DNA from: Megalonaias nervosa
Taxonomy: Eukaryota; Mollusca; Bivalvia; Unionida; Unionidae
NCBI GenBank assembly: GCA_016617855.1
Contig: JAECUM010012941.1
Coordinates: forward strand, 1 to 64,000
Length of the DNA stretch: 64,000 bases
Reading direction: 5' to 3'
Below the pieces are notes generated by a model, which worked only from the letters and a program-made list of their open reading frames with translations, did not search any database and was not told where the DNA came from. Shown here piece after piece: positions 47,699 through 58,196 of this stretch. The position numbers were made by a program, and so were the translations under genes. The stretch's first letter is position 1. Every line of letters starts with the position of its first letter.

Positions 47699-48430
47699 TT
47701 AAAGACCTATTAAAATGTGTATGTAAGACCTATTAAAATGTGTACGTAAGACCTATTAAAATGTGTATGTAAGACCTATTAAAATGTGTACATAAGACCT
47801 ATTAAAATCTGTATGTAAGACCCATTAAAATGTGTACGTAAGACCTATTAAAATGTGTACGTAAGACCTATTAAAATGTGTACGTAAGACCTATTAAAAT
47901 CTGTATGTAAGACCTATTAAAATGTGTACGTAAGACCTATTAAAATGTGTACGTAAGACCTATTAAAATGTGTACGTAAGACCTATTAAAATGTGTATGT
48001 AAGACCTATTAAAATGTGTACGTAAGACCTATTAAAATGTGTATGTAAGACCTATTAAAATGTGTACGTAAGACCTATTAAAATGTGTATGTAAGACCTA
48101 TTAAAATGTGTACGTAAGACCTATTAAAATCTGTATGTAAGACCTATTAAAATGTGTACGTAAGACCTATTTAAATGTGTATGTAAGGCCTATTAAAATG
48201 TGTACGTAAGACCTATTAAAATCTGTATGTAAGACCTATTAAAATGTGTACGTAAGACCTATTAAAATGTGTATGTAAGGCCTATTAAAATGTGTATGCA
48301 AGACCTATTAAAATGTGTACGTAAGACCTATTAAAATGTGTACGTAAGGCTTATTAAAATCTGTACGTAAGGCTTATTAAAATCTGTACGTAAGGCCTAT
48401 GAAAACGTGTACTTAAGGCCTATTAAATAT
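47699..48430. repeat. Minisatellite, 23-bp unit, about 32 copies
   Basis: AAGACCTATTAAAATGTGTA + CGT, with two main unit types (TACGT and TATGT, and GTGTA versus CTGTA) mixed in runs. Divergence grows at the right end (AAGGCCTATGAAAACGTG). Every unit contains a GTAAGAC 5'-splice-site-like string on the plus strand. Confidence 0.97.
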
Positions 48431-48495
48431 GTCAATATAGTCAATATAGTGTCTGGAAGCATGCGTCCCATTTAAATGTTATGCTCTTGTAAAAC

Positions 48496-48607
<112 letters not shown>

Positions 48608-48810
48608 GATTATACGAACTTATCATAAAAAGCAAAATGCAAACAATTTACAATACATCAAGCAGCAAGTAACATGAACAGAAAACAAGCATACACACAT
48701 GCGAGCAAGCAAATAACCATACTCATACATACATACAGACATACATTTATACAAGACAATAATACTCGTACACACAGACATGCATACGTACATACGTAAT
48801 ACATACATAA

Positions 48811-48966
48811 CATGGGCACCTGCGCATAGGTGATTGCGAGGCACTTGCCCCCCTGCCCCTCCCCAATTTCACCTCTAAACATGTTTCACCTACATCCGTA
48901 AAACTTAATAGCTGGCCACTACATGCCCCGCTCCCCGCCCCGAAAATAGTTCTGCGGGCGCCCCTG
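48811..48966. mobile_element. Probable hAT-like MITE, 156 bp
   Basis: The left end CATGGGCACCTGCGCA and the right end TGCGGGCGCCCCTG are imperfect inverse copies. ATACATAA (48803-48810) and ATACACAA (48967-48974) flank it as a one-mismatch 8-bp duplication. The interior is C-rich on the plus strand (TTGCCCCCCTGCCCCTCCCC), typical of this MITE class. Confidence 0.6.
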
Positions 48967-49014
48967 ATACACAATATATAAGTCCATATTTCAAGTTCAC
49001 ATACAAAAAAATAC

Positions 49015-49130
49015 TTACAGAATCTTCCCTTTCCGCCAGTTCTACATCCACCTGAGTGATTTGGGCTTTGGGTCTCCGGTAGCGTGCCATTCTCTCATCA
49101 GTTATATTGCAGTACGGTAGTAGAACTTCC
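49015..49130 (-). repeat. Coding-like patch, copy 1 (ITQVDVELAERED)
   Basis: The minus strand encodes MARYRRPKAQITQVDVELAE. A sister at 51045-51125 (minus) encodes MACYRIATAHITQVDVELAA in the same order. Both are part of a longer shared DNA block (TCTTCCCTTTCCGCCAGTTC / TCTTCCCTTGCCGCCAGTTC; CCACATCCACCTGTGTAAT). The source is probably a transposon ORF of unknown family. Confidence 0.55.
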
Positions 49131-49740
49131 CAAAATATAATAACTTGGCCCAGCTGGACCGATTTCAAACAAATCAAAGGACATGTTTATCCATGTCAAG
49201 TCAATAATTAATAAATTTTTACATCACCACAACTTCATTGTACCAAACTCATCCAATGCTTTGTGCAGTTTTGTTAGTTTGTCGTTCTTATTCCATTGGT
49301 ACTATTATTTCCACTTTGCGGAGTTCAGCGAACTATACATTTGATAGCTTCCTGCCTATGACGTGAATAGCAACACATACCTTGGTGGCCGTTGCCAAGT
49401 AGGCACGTGCTATTTGATGCTGGAAGGGAGGAAGCATTTATACGCAAATGGCAGACTTTAGATAATTTAGGTGCAGTATTAGTCATTCTGTTCTATCCGG
49501 GAAAGTGTATTGATTATAGAGTACCACTAAGAATCAGAGAGTGCTTGCTTCTGACCCTGGACATTTGCATCGAGAAAGTGGGGAGAGGGTGGATAAACAG
49601 ATGAACCTTTTACTTGCAGGTTAGAATATCTTCTACTGCGATTCAGACTGTAACAGGAGGAATCCGTTCTGCCCAGGCAGTGAGGATGTATCTACCCAAA
49701 ATATACCCAACTGTACTTGTGTGTGCATATTCTTATGTGT
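49131..49740. other. No gene recognised
   Basis: A 70-codon plus-strand frame at 49392-49604 has no domain; nothing else is seen. Confidence 0.4.
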
Positions 49741-49743
49741 GTA

Positions 49744-49769
49744 CATAGATAGATAGATTGATAGATAGA

Positions 49770-49801
<32 letters not shown>

Positions 49802-50030
49802 TAGATTGGTAGGTAGGTAGGTAGGTAGATATTTTTTGCACTTCTTTTTGCATGCTTTCACTTCTTTAGTTAGTACTACACCTTATATTAGATAGATAGG
49901 TAGGTAGATAGGATTTGGTTAGTTTGGTAGATCGTAAATAGATAACAAGGTAGACATGTAGGAAGGTAGGTAGGCATATATGCAGCAGGATAGATGGACG
50001 GATATATAGCTATCAAGAGAGATATCAAAG
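49744..50030. repeat. GATA/GACA/GGTA microsatellite region
   Basis: A compound tetranucleotide run (ATAG)n (ACAG)n (GTAG)n at 49744-49830, then scattered GATA/GGTA remnants to about 50030 that look like a decayed extension. Smaller TA and GA runs follow at 50252-50283 and 50347-50392. Confidence 0.9.
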
Positions 50031-50249
50031 TAGGTAAAAATATATACAGATAAAAATATATGAAATATACATTCATACTGAATAAAAAAAATTAGCCACA
50101 TTATATAAATAGAAAGAAATTATAGAGAGGTGAGTAGATTGAAAACAGATTGGTTAGATAGGTGCTTCCATAGTCAGAGAGCAGATGGAAAGAATGAAAG
50201 TTAGATAATGAGCTAGTTAGTAAGAACGACAATGTGATTTGGTAATTAA

Positions 50250-50286
<37 letters not shown>

Positions 50287-50351
50287 CCCGCTAATATCAA
50301 CACTAACTGTTCTTCATGAAACATGACTGGTTTTATAACCGTAGTGGTCTT

Positions 50352-50392
<41 letters not shown>

Positions 50393-50745
50393 GTTTTTAA
50401 TAAAATGAGGGATACATTAATATGCGGAGAGACAGGATTTAATTAGTTAATATTTTCGATAAAATAATGCATGCTTAGATTTTAAAAGTTATAATGCAAA
50501 CGCATACATTTCGTAGTATTATTCAAATTTGTACGTTCAGTGTTTTCTCAAATCTTTTGCAAACTGTACGCTTATTCAGCGTCTGGTTTTGACAGGATTT
50601 GTCTTTCAAGCATGACGCAGTTCATTCTACTTGAGGTTAGAATAACGCGAAGAAAGATAATCCTCCTACAGTCTCATTCTCATAACAAATCTGTGTGAAC
50701 AGTACTTTTGATACTTGTCTTTATTGTCCTTAATGTGTTAGTTAG

Positions 50746-50746
50746 G

Positions 50747-50806
<60 letters not shown>
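50746..50806. repeat. TA microsatellite
   Basis: About 30 TA units. A CATA run follows at 50932-50982. Confidence 0.95.
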
Positions 50807-50811
<5 letters not shown>

Positions 50812-50931
50812 AGGAAATGCACAATTTATCATACTATGCAAAAACCCAAACAAATGCTTTAAAAGGAAAATTAGCAAATCGTCTTTTCCCCCAAAATAAA
50901 CATCAACAGAAAAGAATCTACATCCATCAAC

Positions 50932-50982
50932 ATACATACATACATACATACATACATACATACATACATACATACATACATG
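50932..50982. repeat. CATA tetranucleotide microsatellite
   Basis: About 12 ACAT units. Confidence 0.95.
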
Positions 50983-51039
50983 TATGTGTGCATGCATAAG
51001 TGCGTTGTTAAGAATTAAAGTTGAAAATGGCATATTAAT

Positions 51040-51190
51040 AAAGACTTGCTGCATCTTCCCTTGCCGCCAGTTCCACATCCACCTGTGTAATATGTGCTGT
51101 TGCTATCCGGTAGCATGCCATTTCTATCATGTAGCAAAACAGTCTGTCCCTCCCTCCTCCCCGTCCCTTCTGCGGGTATGCTTGGGCGGT
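51040..51190 (-). repeat. Coding-like patch, copy 2 (ITQVDVELAARED)
   Basis: Sister of 49015-49130, on the same strand and with the same encoded phrase. Confidence 0.55.
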
Positions 51191-51194
51191 TCCT

Positions 51195-51950
51195 AGGTTG
51201 TACACTATATCCTGATTGTGGTATATTAAATAACGCAAATTTACATTTGACTTACTTTAATTAATAAACTCAAAAACTGCACTTGTAAAGGCCATACAGT
51301 GTCTTCTTTTCAGCGAAATTTCACGTTAAAAATATTGAATTTACGAAGGGATTACTCTTGGAGCATCGTGGTAATGAAATGCTTTTGATTTCCGTTATCG
51401 ATCTGGGTAAAAAAGCTTTTCATAGCCCACGACTTGACCCCGACGGTTCACTCTATTGCATCACGGTCTTTTGAAGTCGCTCGCGTTGATTGCTAGTGAG
51501 CGCCTCGAGCAGAAAATCTCTGCGGCATCTCTGGCTGGAAGCTAGAACAGTTATTGATCGGAAGTTGATTTGCACTCGAATACGGTAGTCAAATGTTGAT
51601 GATATACCGTCAATATCAATTATATTACCAAACAGACAAGCATAACTCTTTGAGAGCTAGTCCTGTCTGAAACAGCCTCTGATCCTTCAAGACCCTAGTG
51701 CAAGTTATACAAGCGCGTTGCTGACATAGAACATTGCAATACGAACATCGCACACGGGTACAAACTAGGCAACAACACTATGAAGCTTCTTTCGAACATG
51801 CCTTCGTGGATCAAATTAACGTTGCAGCACTAGGGCTCCTCCGAGTTAATGGTGGACGTTGTTCTCAGAGTGCACTTGATTATATATCTTAATTCCACAG
51901 ACAAAACTTAACTTACCAGATAATGATATTTTAAAACTCGTAAAACCTAA
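51195..51950. other. Left flank or decayed left part of the Polinton-like element
   Basis: No frame is open for long and no Polinton integrase or protease motif could be picked out. The left boundary of the element is not defined by a visible terminal inverted repeat. Confidence 0.3.
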
Positions 51951-51959
51951 GGTTTCACG

Positions 51960-53470
51960 GTGTTGCCCGTATAATCTTGAACCGTGAAGACACCGAGATT
52001 ATCACTAATCAAATCGTTAAAGGTTTTGCAAAGATTCTCGAAAACACAATCGCAATCTCTGAATGGATTCTTGCCAAACTTCATATTTTCTCGTACAATC
52101 CATCCCATGGGTTGAGTAATATTACAAAATGAGAAACGACGACAACCGTTGTTTAGAAAGTGCGATCTTGTCCGCGATAATACAGATCGCCTTCGAAACT
52201 ACCAGCGATACCTTGGTGAAATCAAAAGTTCGGTAACATACAATTTCCTGTGCAAGGTTTTGTTTCTTTAACCGTGTTCAAATAGTTTGAAGAACTAAAC
52301 CCTTTTATGCGAAATGGCTATCACTATATGCACCTGAGCGGAGTAATATTGATATGCTGTCATTGAGCATCATCGATGGTCTAGTGGCTTATCACCATTA
52401 CTTGTGGATAAAATTCCTTCAAGGTTGCATCTCCCTGCACAGGAACAACCAGGGAAACAAATTTCCGTGTCATTCTTGCCTGCATGTATTAAGCACGCTA
52501 CAATTGCTTGAGAGGCATGACTTTTTGATGCGGCGGTGTCAGAGAGAAGTCATAGCGAACGATCATGCAAGATCCAAGCAAAACATTTTGAAATTAACTG
52601 AGATACAACGAAAAATGAAAGTTACATGTGTTGATTAAGCGGACTTTGAATGCCAGAACGTTCCAGAGAACAACCAGAGCGTCGTCGGAAGCTTCGCCAC
52701 CTTAGATCCGTTAGATATATCACAAATTGAAGAACAAGTCTCACGCCGGGTTTTCCACAACGTTATGAGATGCTAGCGCCCCCAAAGCGGTTGAGGTGTT
52801 CGTTAAATGTCTTGATCATGCAAGGAATGTTAACTGCATCAAATACACCAGTAAGTGTCATTCTCAGCAACATGGACAAAATATATGCCGTTCTTGCTGG
52901 GTAAGCCGCAGTTGATAGAATCGACGAAGTTTGTCCATTCTAGCCTGGCTAAACCGTGAGCAACCTTGCGGCAGAAAACGACGATCCCTTTTCGACCACA
53001 CGATAGCGCCGTTGATGAATTTGAAAAGTTTGGCTTGTTCACCCACATGACAAGTTTTCTCAAACTCCGTTGCCACCCATTTACACCTTCCATTCGTCGC
53101 TATCCTGCGAAGGCATTTCCGCCAAAGATATCGCGATCGCGAACGACTGGTTGTCGAAATCTCTGTGACTACCACGATCTGAAATTTAGCGGATGACTTT
53201 GAAGCGTTTCAAGATACCGCCATTCGCGTTTTGGTCGCGTCAACAACTGGAACGTAGCGGAATAAGATTCTGGTTCCACAAAAAGTTTTATAGTGTAATT
53301 GAACATAAATAATATGTATGAATAAGCGAAGATGCAACCGATGCCAACAAAAGAATTTTAACGGATTGGTCAGCTGATGTGAAAGTCCACACGCACATAC
53401 ACGAGAACGACCACAACAGCGACATCGAGTACTTCTTTGGAGCCGATCTGTAATAGACGGACGAGCTTCG

Positions 53471-53510
<40 letters not shown>

Positions 53511-54190
53511 CACCACCACCACCACCACCACCACTATCACCACAACGATTAAGCACTTGCCTAAGAAGCGTTGTCGGTAACCCACAAGTAGATGTTACCA
53601 TACAAATGTCCACCAGGTAAGTTAATCGAATTAACCAAGCTGGTTTTCAATCTGAGTCGGAAACTCCATTATGTTATCCACGTACGAAAGCTGCAGGTGT
53701 ATCTGCGGCTTTGATGTTTATGTTTATGCTGCAAATTCATGGATGATTCTTTACATTAAAACGAACATCGATCTGCGAACGGCAGCCACAAACGAATTGG
53801 ACAAGACTTTCAAACTAATAAATAATACCGTATGTGGGAAAACCATGCAGAATCTCCAGAAGTAGGTCTGAGTTGACCTTGCCCCGGAAAGCGGTAAGCA
53901 AATTTTCACAGACTCATTGCGTATGTACCATACATGTAACGAAAAATATTTGAAGGTGGTATCGCAGTCTTACATATTAGAAGATCAAAACTGAAGTTAA
54001 CGAAGCCCATGCGCGTTGGCTCGTTGGTATTTGGCTTATCTAAATTACTGATATACGAGTTTTATTATGACAAGATCAAGCCTCGTTATGGAGACAACAT
54101 ACAGATGATGTACACGGATACGCTCATCTCTGATGCATATTACCACCGATGACGTCTGCGCTGACATGGATCAATCATAGTGTAACGTTC
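51960..54190 (+). pseudogene. Decayed Polinton-type protein-primed DNA polymerase B
   Basis: No long frame survives, but blocks of the Maverick/Polinton PolB appear in the right order over three frames. These are: SEWILAKL (52065-52090); NDDNRC..AILSA (52135-52180) and LRNYQRYLGEIK (52195-52233); HYLWIKFL with a CXXC...H..C zinc-knuckle-like segment (52395-52545); KYMPFLLGK and FVHSSL (52887-52952); LCDYHDLKF (53160-53190); a VDVT remnant of polymerase motif A (53583-53600); the motif-B block FKLINNTVCGKTMQNL (53805-53862); a FGLSKLLIYEFYYDKI block (54035-54075); and the motif-C remnant YTDT (54108-54120) where YTDTDS is expected. In its family the enzyme copies the element using a terminal protein. 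A CA/CAC microsatellite (53473-53534) has grown inside it. Stops and shifts are numerous, so it is non-functional. Confidence 0.87.
53473..53534. repeat. CA/CAC microsatellite inside the PolB pseudogene
   Basis: (CA)18 followed by (CAC)8, between the DYHDL block and motif A of the dead polymerase. The poly Cys-Val and poly-Val/Gly minus-strand ORFs here are artefacts. Confidence 0.95.
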
Positions 54191-54199
54191 CCTTCTTAG

Positions 54200-56015
54200 A
54201 AAGAGGGGTGGTTAATTAGATTTGGCGATCGTTATCTAGAGGATGACCTTCCTCGATGTTATTGCCAGGTGTGAGTGGATAGATCGAACATCAACAGAGA
54301 ACTGAGCAAGATTATTGAGAAGAAATAATACAATACGGGCCCCCTTAGACAAGGAAATAAATATAAATTTTAATTAATTAATACATAAACTAAAAGTGGC
54401 AACTTCAATTCAACATATGTACGTTAATAGAATTTATTAGCAGTGTTCAATTACGGATTCGTTCATCATGGTAACGAATGGTGAAAAGAGCACAATGTCC
54501 ACGCCTGATTTGCATCACTTAGGGTCGCTTCCTGTCTTGTCTCCTTGTATCTCACGTCTTTCCACCTCTACGTGTATACTTTGTTCTTCCTTTGATCTTT
54601 CTATTCCGAACTCTTCATTTCTTTCTGGACTTCCCATTTTGGACGGTCCCCGTCAGTTCCTGAGAGAGCTGTTTCCTTCAATGACAAGATTACCACTAAA
54701 TCTCTATATGTATCACCACCTATACGTATATAAAATTCTCTCACTTTCGTTACTCAGAAGCATAACTAGCTATCCACACTGCATAAATTCTGACATAAGG
54801 TGACCTTAACGATTAATGGCCCTTACAAATTTAGACCGTATTTGAGTAAGGTACCATCGTTATCTCTAGTTACAAATGACCTCTGTAATTTACATCAAAG
54901 TCTGACCTAATTCAATAGATCATCACTCTCGCTTCACAGCGAGTAACGCGTGAGCTTTATATATAAACACATTGCCGTATATATCTGAATACACTACCAT
55001 ATGACTTCTTAGACATCTAACTAGTCAGTTCCACTCAATGAGATACATGCTCGATTACTATTGCATAAGATTCACTAAATTCTAGCTCACAGTAATCCCT
55101 AACCAACAAGATTCATTAAACATTACAAAATCATATATAAATATGCAATTATCATTAATTCACGATAATCAGTATCATCCTAACAGACAAAGGAAATTAA
55201 TTCTTATAACCCTATGAAATCATACACATCTGAAAAATTTGGATCGCATGCAATCCGTCAATTCTATCAATGAACTAGTAACTGTAAAATTAAAGAAATA
55301 AATTGCATAACAACTCTAGCATATTAACAGATTTCCATGAAATTAAATAAACGATGCATAGTATGGATCATAGTCATATCAAACACATTTACACAAAACA
55401 AAACAAACAAAATAGAAAATTACATGGAAATTAAAATTGCGTGCCTAGATGCTGTTCTTTTTTTCTCAGTCGTGCGTCCTAGCACTAAAGCCTGTCTTTC
55501 CTTACAAGACGGCCACCTGGTCCCCTTTACTTTTTTAAAGAGGAAAGCACTATTCTTTAGGTTTCCACGGAGCCAAACGATGTCTTCTCGCAAGAAAAAT
55601 TGGACTAAAGAATTTTGATCGAGGTCGTTACTTTTAAATTCACATTACTTCCAAAGTGTACGCCCTAATTTAACTGACCAATCGTAAGCAGCGATTCCTA
55701 AATTCTCCCCAATCATTTCTTTCGTGAGATTTTGACAGCCTAGAATCTGAGAAATACGATGCATCTCAACTTCCCTTTGAAAGTGATTATTTGACATGAG
55801 GTCCCTTTCAAGGGGTTGTGGTCGGTAACCCTACTGTACTTTCCCAAGATAGCGTTACGATGCCAGGGTCAATTCTCACTGAACCGCGGATCCTGGCCTT
55901 TCAAGTTTAATAGCTGAGATAGTGAAAATGTCGAGGTGACCTTCACAAAGACGTTTCTGGCTTAACTATAATGAAATTTTAATGCACAATTTATTCAACT
56001 CTAAGGTTCCATATT
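54200..56015. other. About 1.8 kb of unrelated DNA splitting the PolB pseudogene
   Basis: PolB-like blocks stop near 54190 and resume near 56020. The DNA between is AT-rich and has short frames only (54468-54803 and 55337-55618 plus, no domains). Neither terminal repeats nor a target duplication could be fixed, so the type of insertion is unknown. Confidence 0.55.
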
Positions 56016-56017
56016 CA

Positions 56018-56260
56018 TTCAAAATTCGACACATGACACCAGCGAGTACCTGAAGGACCATCTGCAGTTCAGCAACGTCAACAAGAACGTCGTGGGGAAA
56101 TTCACACATATAGCAAACCTTATCCGGTTGCGGAAGCGTCGACGGGTATGTATCTTTGTACCAAGGTGTGTTTGTTTCCGCTGAAAACCAAATGATCGAT
56201 GATCCCCGATGGAGTCACCACTCATGCGTACGGGTACGCGCAGATCCCAAAAAAGCTCTT
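56018..56260 (+). pseudogene. C-terminal fragment of the PolB pseudogene
   Basis: Two frames together show the blocks FDT and SEYLKDHLQFSNVNKNVVGK (56041-56110), which resemble the (S/D)YP.DHP.Y...NK..(I/L)GK(M/F)KDE segment after motif C of Polinton polymerases. Near the end is a GVTTHAYGYAQI phrase (56215-56250) like the DG(V/I)..AYGH..I terminus. The segment between the two is shorter than in intact enzymes, suggesting a deletion. The minus-strand ORF at 56019-56282 is a shadow. Confidence 0.65.
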
Positions 56261-56469
56261 GGTGGTAGTTCCATATTGCCATGAATGACTTGGAATTCTT
56301 CCCGCACGATGGCTCTGTTCAGTGGACTTGGTCCATTGTCAGACAGCGTCAAAAGATAGCGCGTTGCCTGCCCTCGAATTCTGATCCGTCCGAGATTGTG
56401 AATCCATCAACAGAACACACCGGGTCTGTAGAATGACGTTGTCCACCTTCTAGTTTCAGCAGCCGGGCA

Positions 56470-56471
<2 letters not shown>

Positions 56472-56546
<75 letters not shown>
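56472..56546. repeat. TA microsatellite
   Basis: About 37 TA units just right of the PolB C-terminal fragment. Confidence 0.97.
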
Positions 56547-56549
56547 TGG

Positions 56550-57445
56550 ATCAGATTGTTTCCGTGTGAACCTAACACGGTTAGGTGTGATTGCGATGGT
56601 AAAGTGGTAAAGGATGTGGTATGACTGCGACGCTTTTCTGCCGAATAAAATCACAGGGTTTGAGCCCGTTCGTGCGTATGGTTTCATTATTCAGTGCGGC
56701 CATGACTGGAAGTCAAATCACCCACGTTCAAAATCTAGCTTCAGGAATCGTCAACAATTATTAGGCGTACTGGTTACCCAAATAATCGTTTAGCACGTGT
56801 ACAGGTGAATCGTTCGACAATGACTTGTTTTCGATGTACGATAATATGTTTACGATGCACCCTCAAATGGTTTTTCGTGAGCAATGCAGGAACGGCTCCG
56901 AGAAATTCTTTTCCTGGATCCACCTGCAACTTCCGCAGACATGGTAACGGCAAACATAGGTACATGCAAGTAGTCTTTAATAAAGGCGGTTTCTGAAGCC
57001 AATCCGCTATTTTGTATTAGGACGACGGCATTATTTTTTAGCCCCCATCTCTCCCCCCCCCCGTGTTAGTCTAAACAAATATGAAAACGAATTTGTTGAG
57101 GCAACAGCGTCGATTTCATTATCGATTGCCTAACTCGAGGACATATCAAGGAATATCATCATTGTCGTCGAACGAAATAGGTTTGGCTCAGATAAATCCC
57201 CTTTAATAAGACTACTGCGGTTTTTATTTTATATTTCACACAAAATTTTACTATTCCTAATATTCACACAAAATTTTACACAGCCACTTATCGAGATATT
57301 TTTAAAGTCTCAGCTTTGCTATTATATAACTCTCATCATTATGACAGAACAAATACAAATTTAATCTTAATGCTGATGAGAGAGCCAGGTTCTAGCATCT
57401 TGATAAAATTTCCATGTGAGACTATTGATTTATCGACATAACACT
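56550..57445. other. Gap between PolB remnant and virion module
   Basis: Short complementary frames at 56774-56996 only. A short direct repeat (TTCACACAAAATTTTAC, near 57235-57285) is seen. No gene recognised. Confidence 0.4.
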
Positions 57446-57450
57446 TTTTT

Positions 57451-57834
57451 TTAGCTCATCATCAGTTGTGATCGTCGTGTATTTGACTTGTGATTTGGAT
57501 TGTCAAGATTATCAATAGCATCAGAAAGTGAGCCTGTAACCCAAACAAACTTACTAAAATAATACGAATCCTTCTTGCGAACCAGAGACAACTTCTGTGT
57601 CTGTTTTTGAAATACGTGCTGTACTTTTCATTGTCAAGCATAGTCGTCATATGCTTACCTCGGAAAAGAATTCTTTTCATCTTTAACTTGGTATCTTCCA
57701 CTGTAATATCTTCCATATTGCATATTTCACACACAATTTACTGAGTATCGTTTTTCGTATTTCACAGCTCTGTTTGGTATCATATCAACAAGCAAATCGT
57801 CTTTGACACGTAGCTCCTGTATCAGATCTAACAT
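57451..57834 (-). pseudogene. Small unknown protein of the Polinton-like element (about 127 residues, frameshifted)
   Basis: Read on the minus strand from an ATG at 57834 (MLDLIQELRVKDDLLVDMIP) it continues, after a TGA and frame changes near 57737 and 57600, through VEDTKLKMKRILFRGKHMTT (within 57462-57734) to a Ser/Asp/Asn-rich end with stop at 57451-57453. Apparent length is about 127 codons. It starts 17 bp after the stop of the next gene upstream, so it is the last gene of the leftward series. The sequence is charged and has no domain that I can name. Position in the virion module suggests a minor virion or assembly protein (inference). Confidence 0.5.
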
Positions 57835-57851
57835 AATAAACTTCTCACCTC

Positions 57852-58196
57852 TTAAAGAATTTTGTTATAGGTTGCTATTGCTGTTTTACAAGAAGTATTT
57901 TTGTTCTCGTATTTTGGCTCGATCTTTTTATTTATTGCTGATAACACAATACCTGCCCCTGACACTATAAGGAGTAATGGATTTGCTGTTGCGCCCGCTG
58001 ACGCAATTCCAGTTGCTGTTCGTAACATTGGAATGTAATTCAGCATGCCTATTATTTTACTGTAATATTTTCTGGCTCATCTGACGTAGTAAAGATTATT
58101 ATAATAATATTTGTAGTATTTTATCAGCTCGTCCCTGTCGTTGTCTGAGAGACCTGATAAGATATGATTAAAATAAATAATTTCTTTTTTCGTCAT
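57852..58196 (-). pseudogene. Small membrane-segment protein of the element (one in-frame TGA)
   Basis: The ATG at 58196-58194 overlaps the stop of the gene upstream (TAATG). The frame stays open to 57852 except for a TGA at codon 40 (58079-58077). The N-terminal part is Asn/Tyr/Lys-rich (MTKKEIIYFNHILSGLSDND). The C-terminal part has a Gly/Ala/Ile-rich hydrophobic stretch (ATGIASAGATANPLLLIVSG, then AGIVLSAI), compatible with one membrane-spanning helix, followed by a basic tail. Total is 114 codons. The size, the hydrophobic stretch and the place next to fibre and capsid genes suggest a membrane-active minor virion protein. No homologue can be named. Confidence 0.55.

Noticed and set aside
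47699..48430. CRISPR-like array (regular 23-bp repeats)
   Set aside because: Units are contiguous with no unique spacers, and the DNA is animal; it is a minisatellite.
52839..53175. Minus-strand ORFs in the PolB region
   Set aside because: The plus strand gives PolB blocks in the expected order over the same bases; the minus frames match nothing.
56349..56687. ORF with a long Tyr-Ile run
   Set aside because: Translation of the TA microsatellite at 56472-56546.
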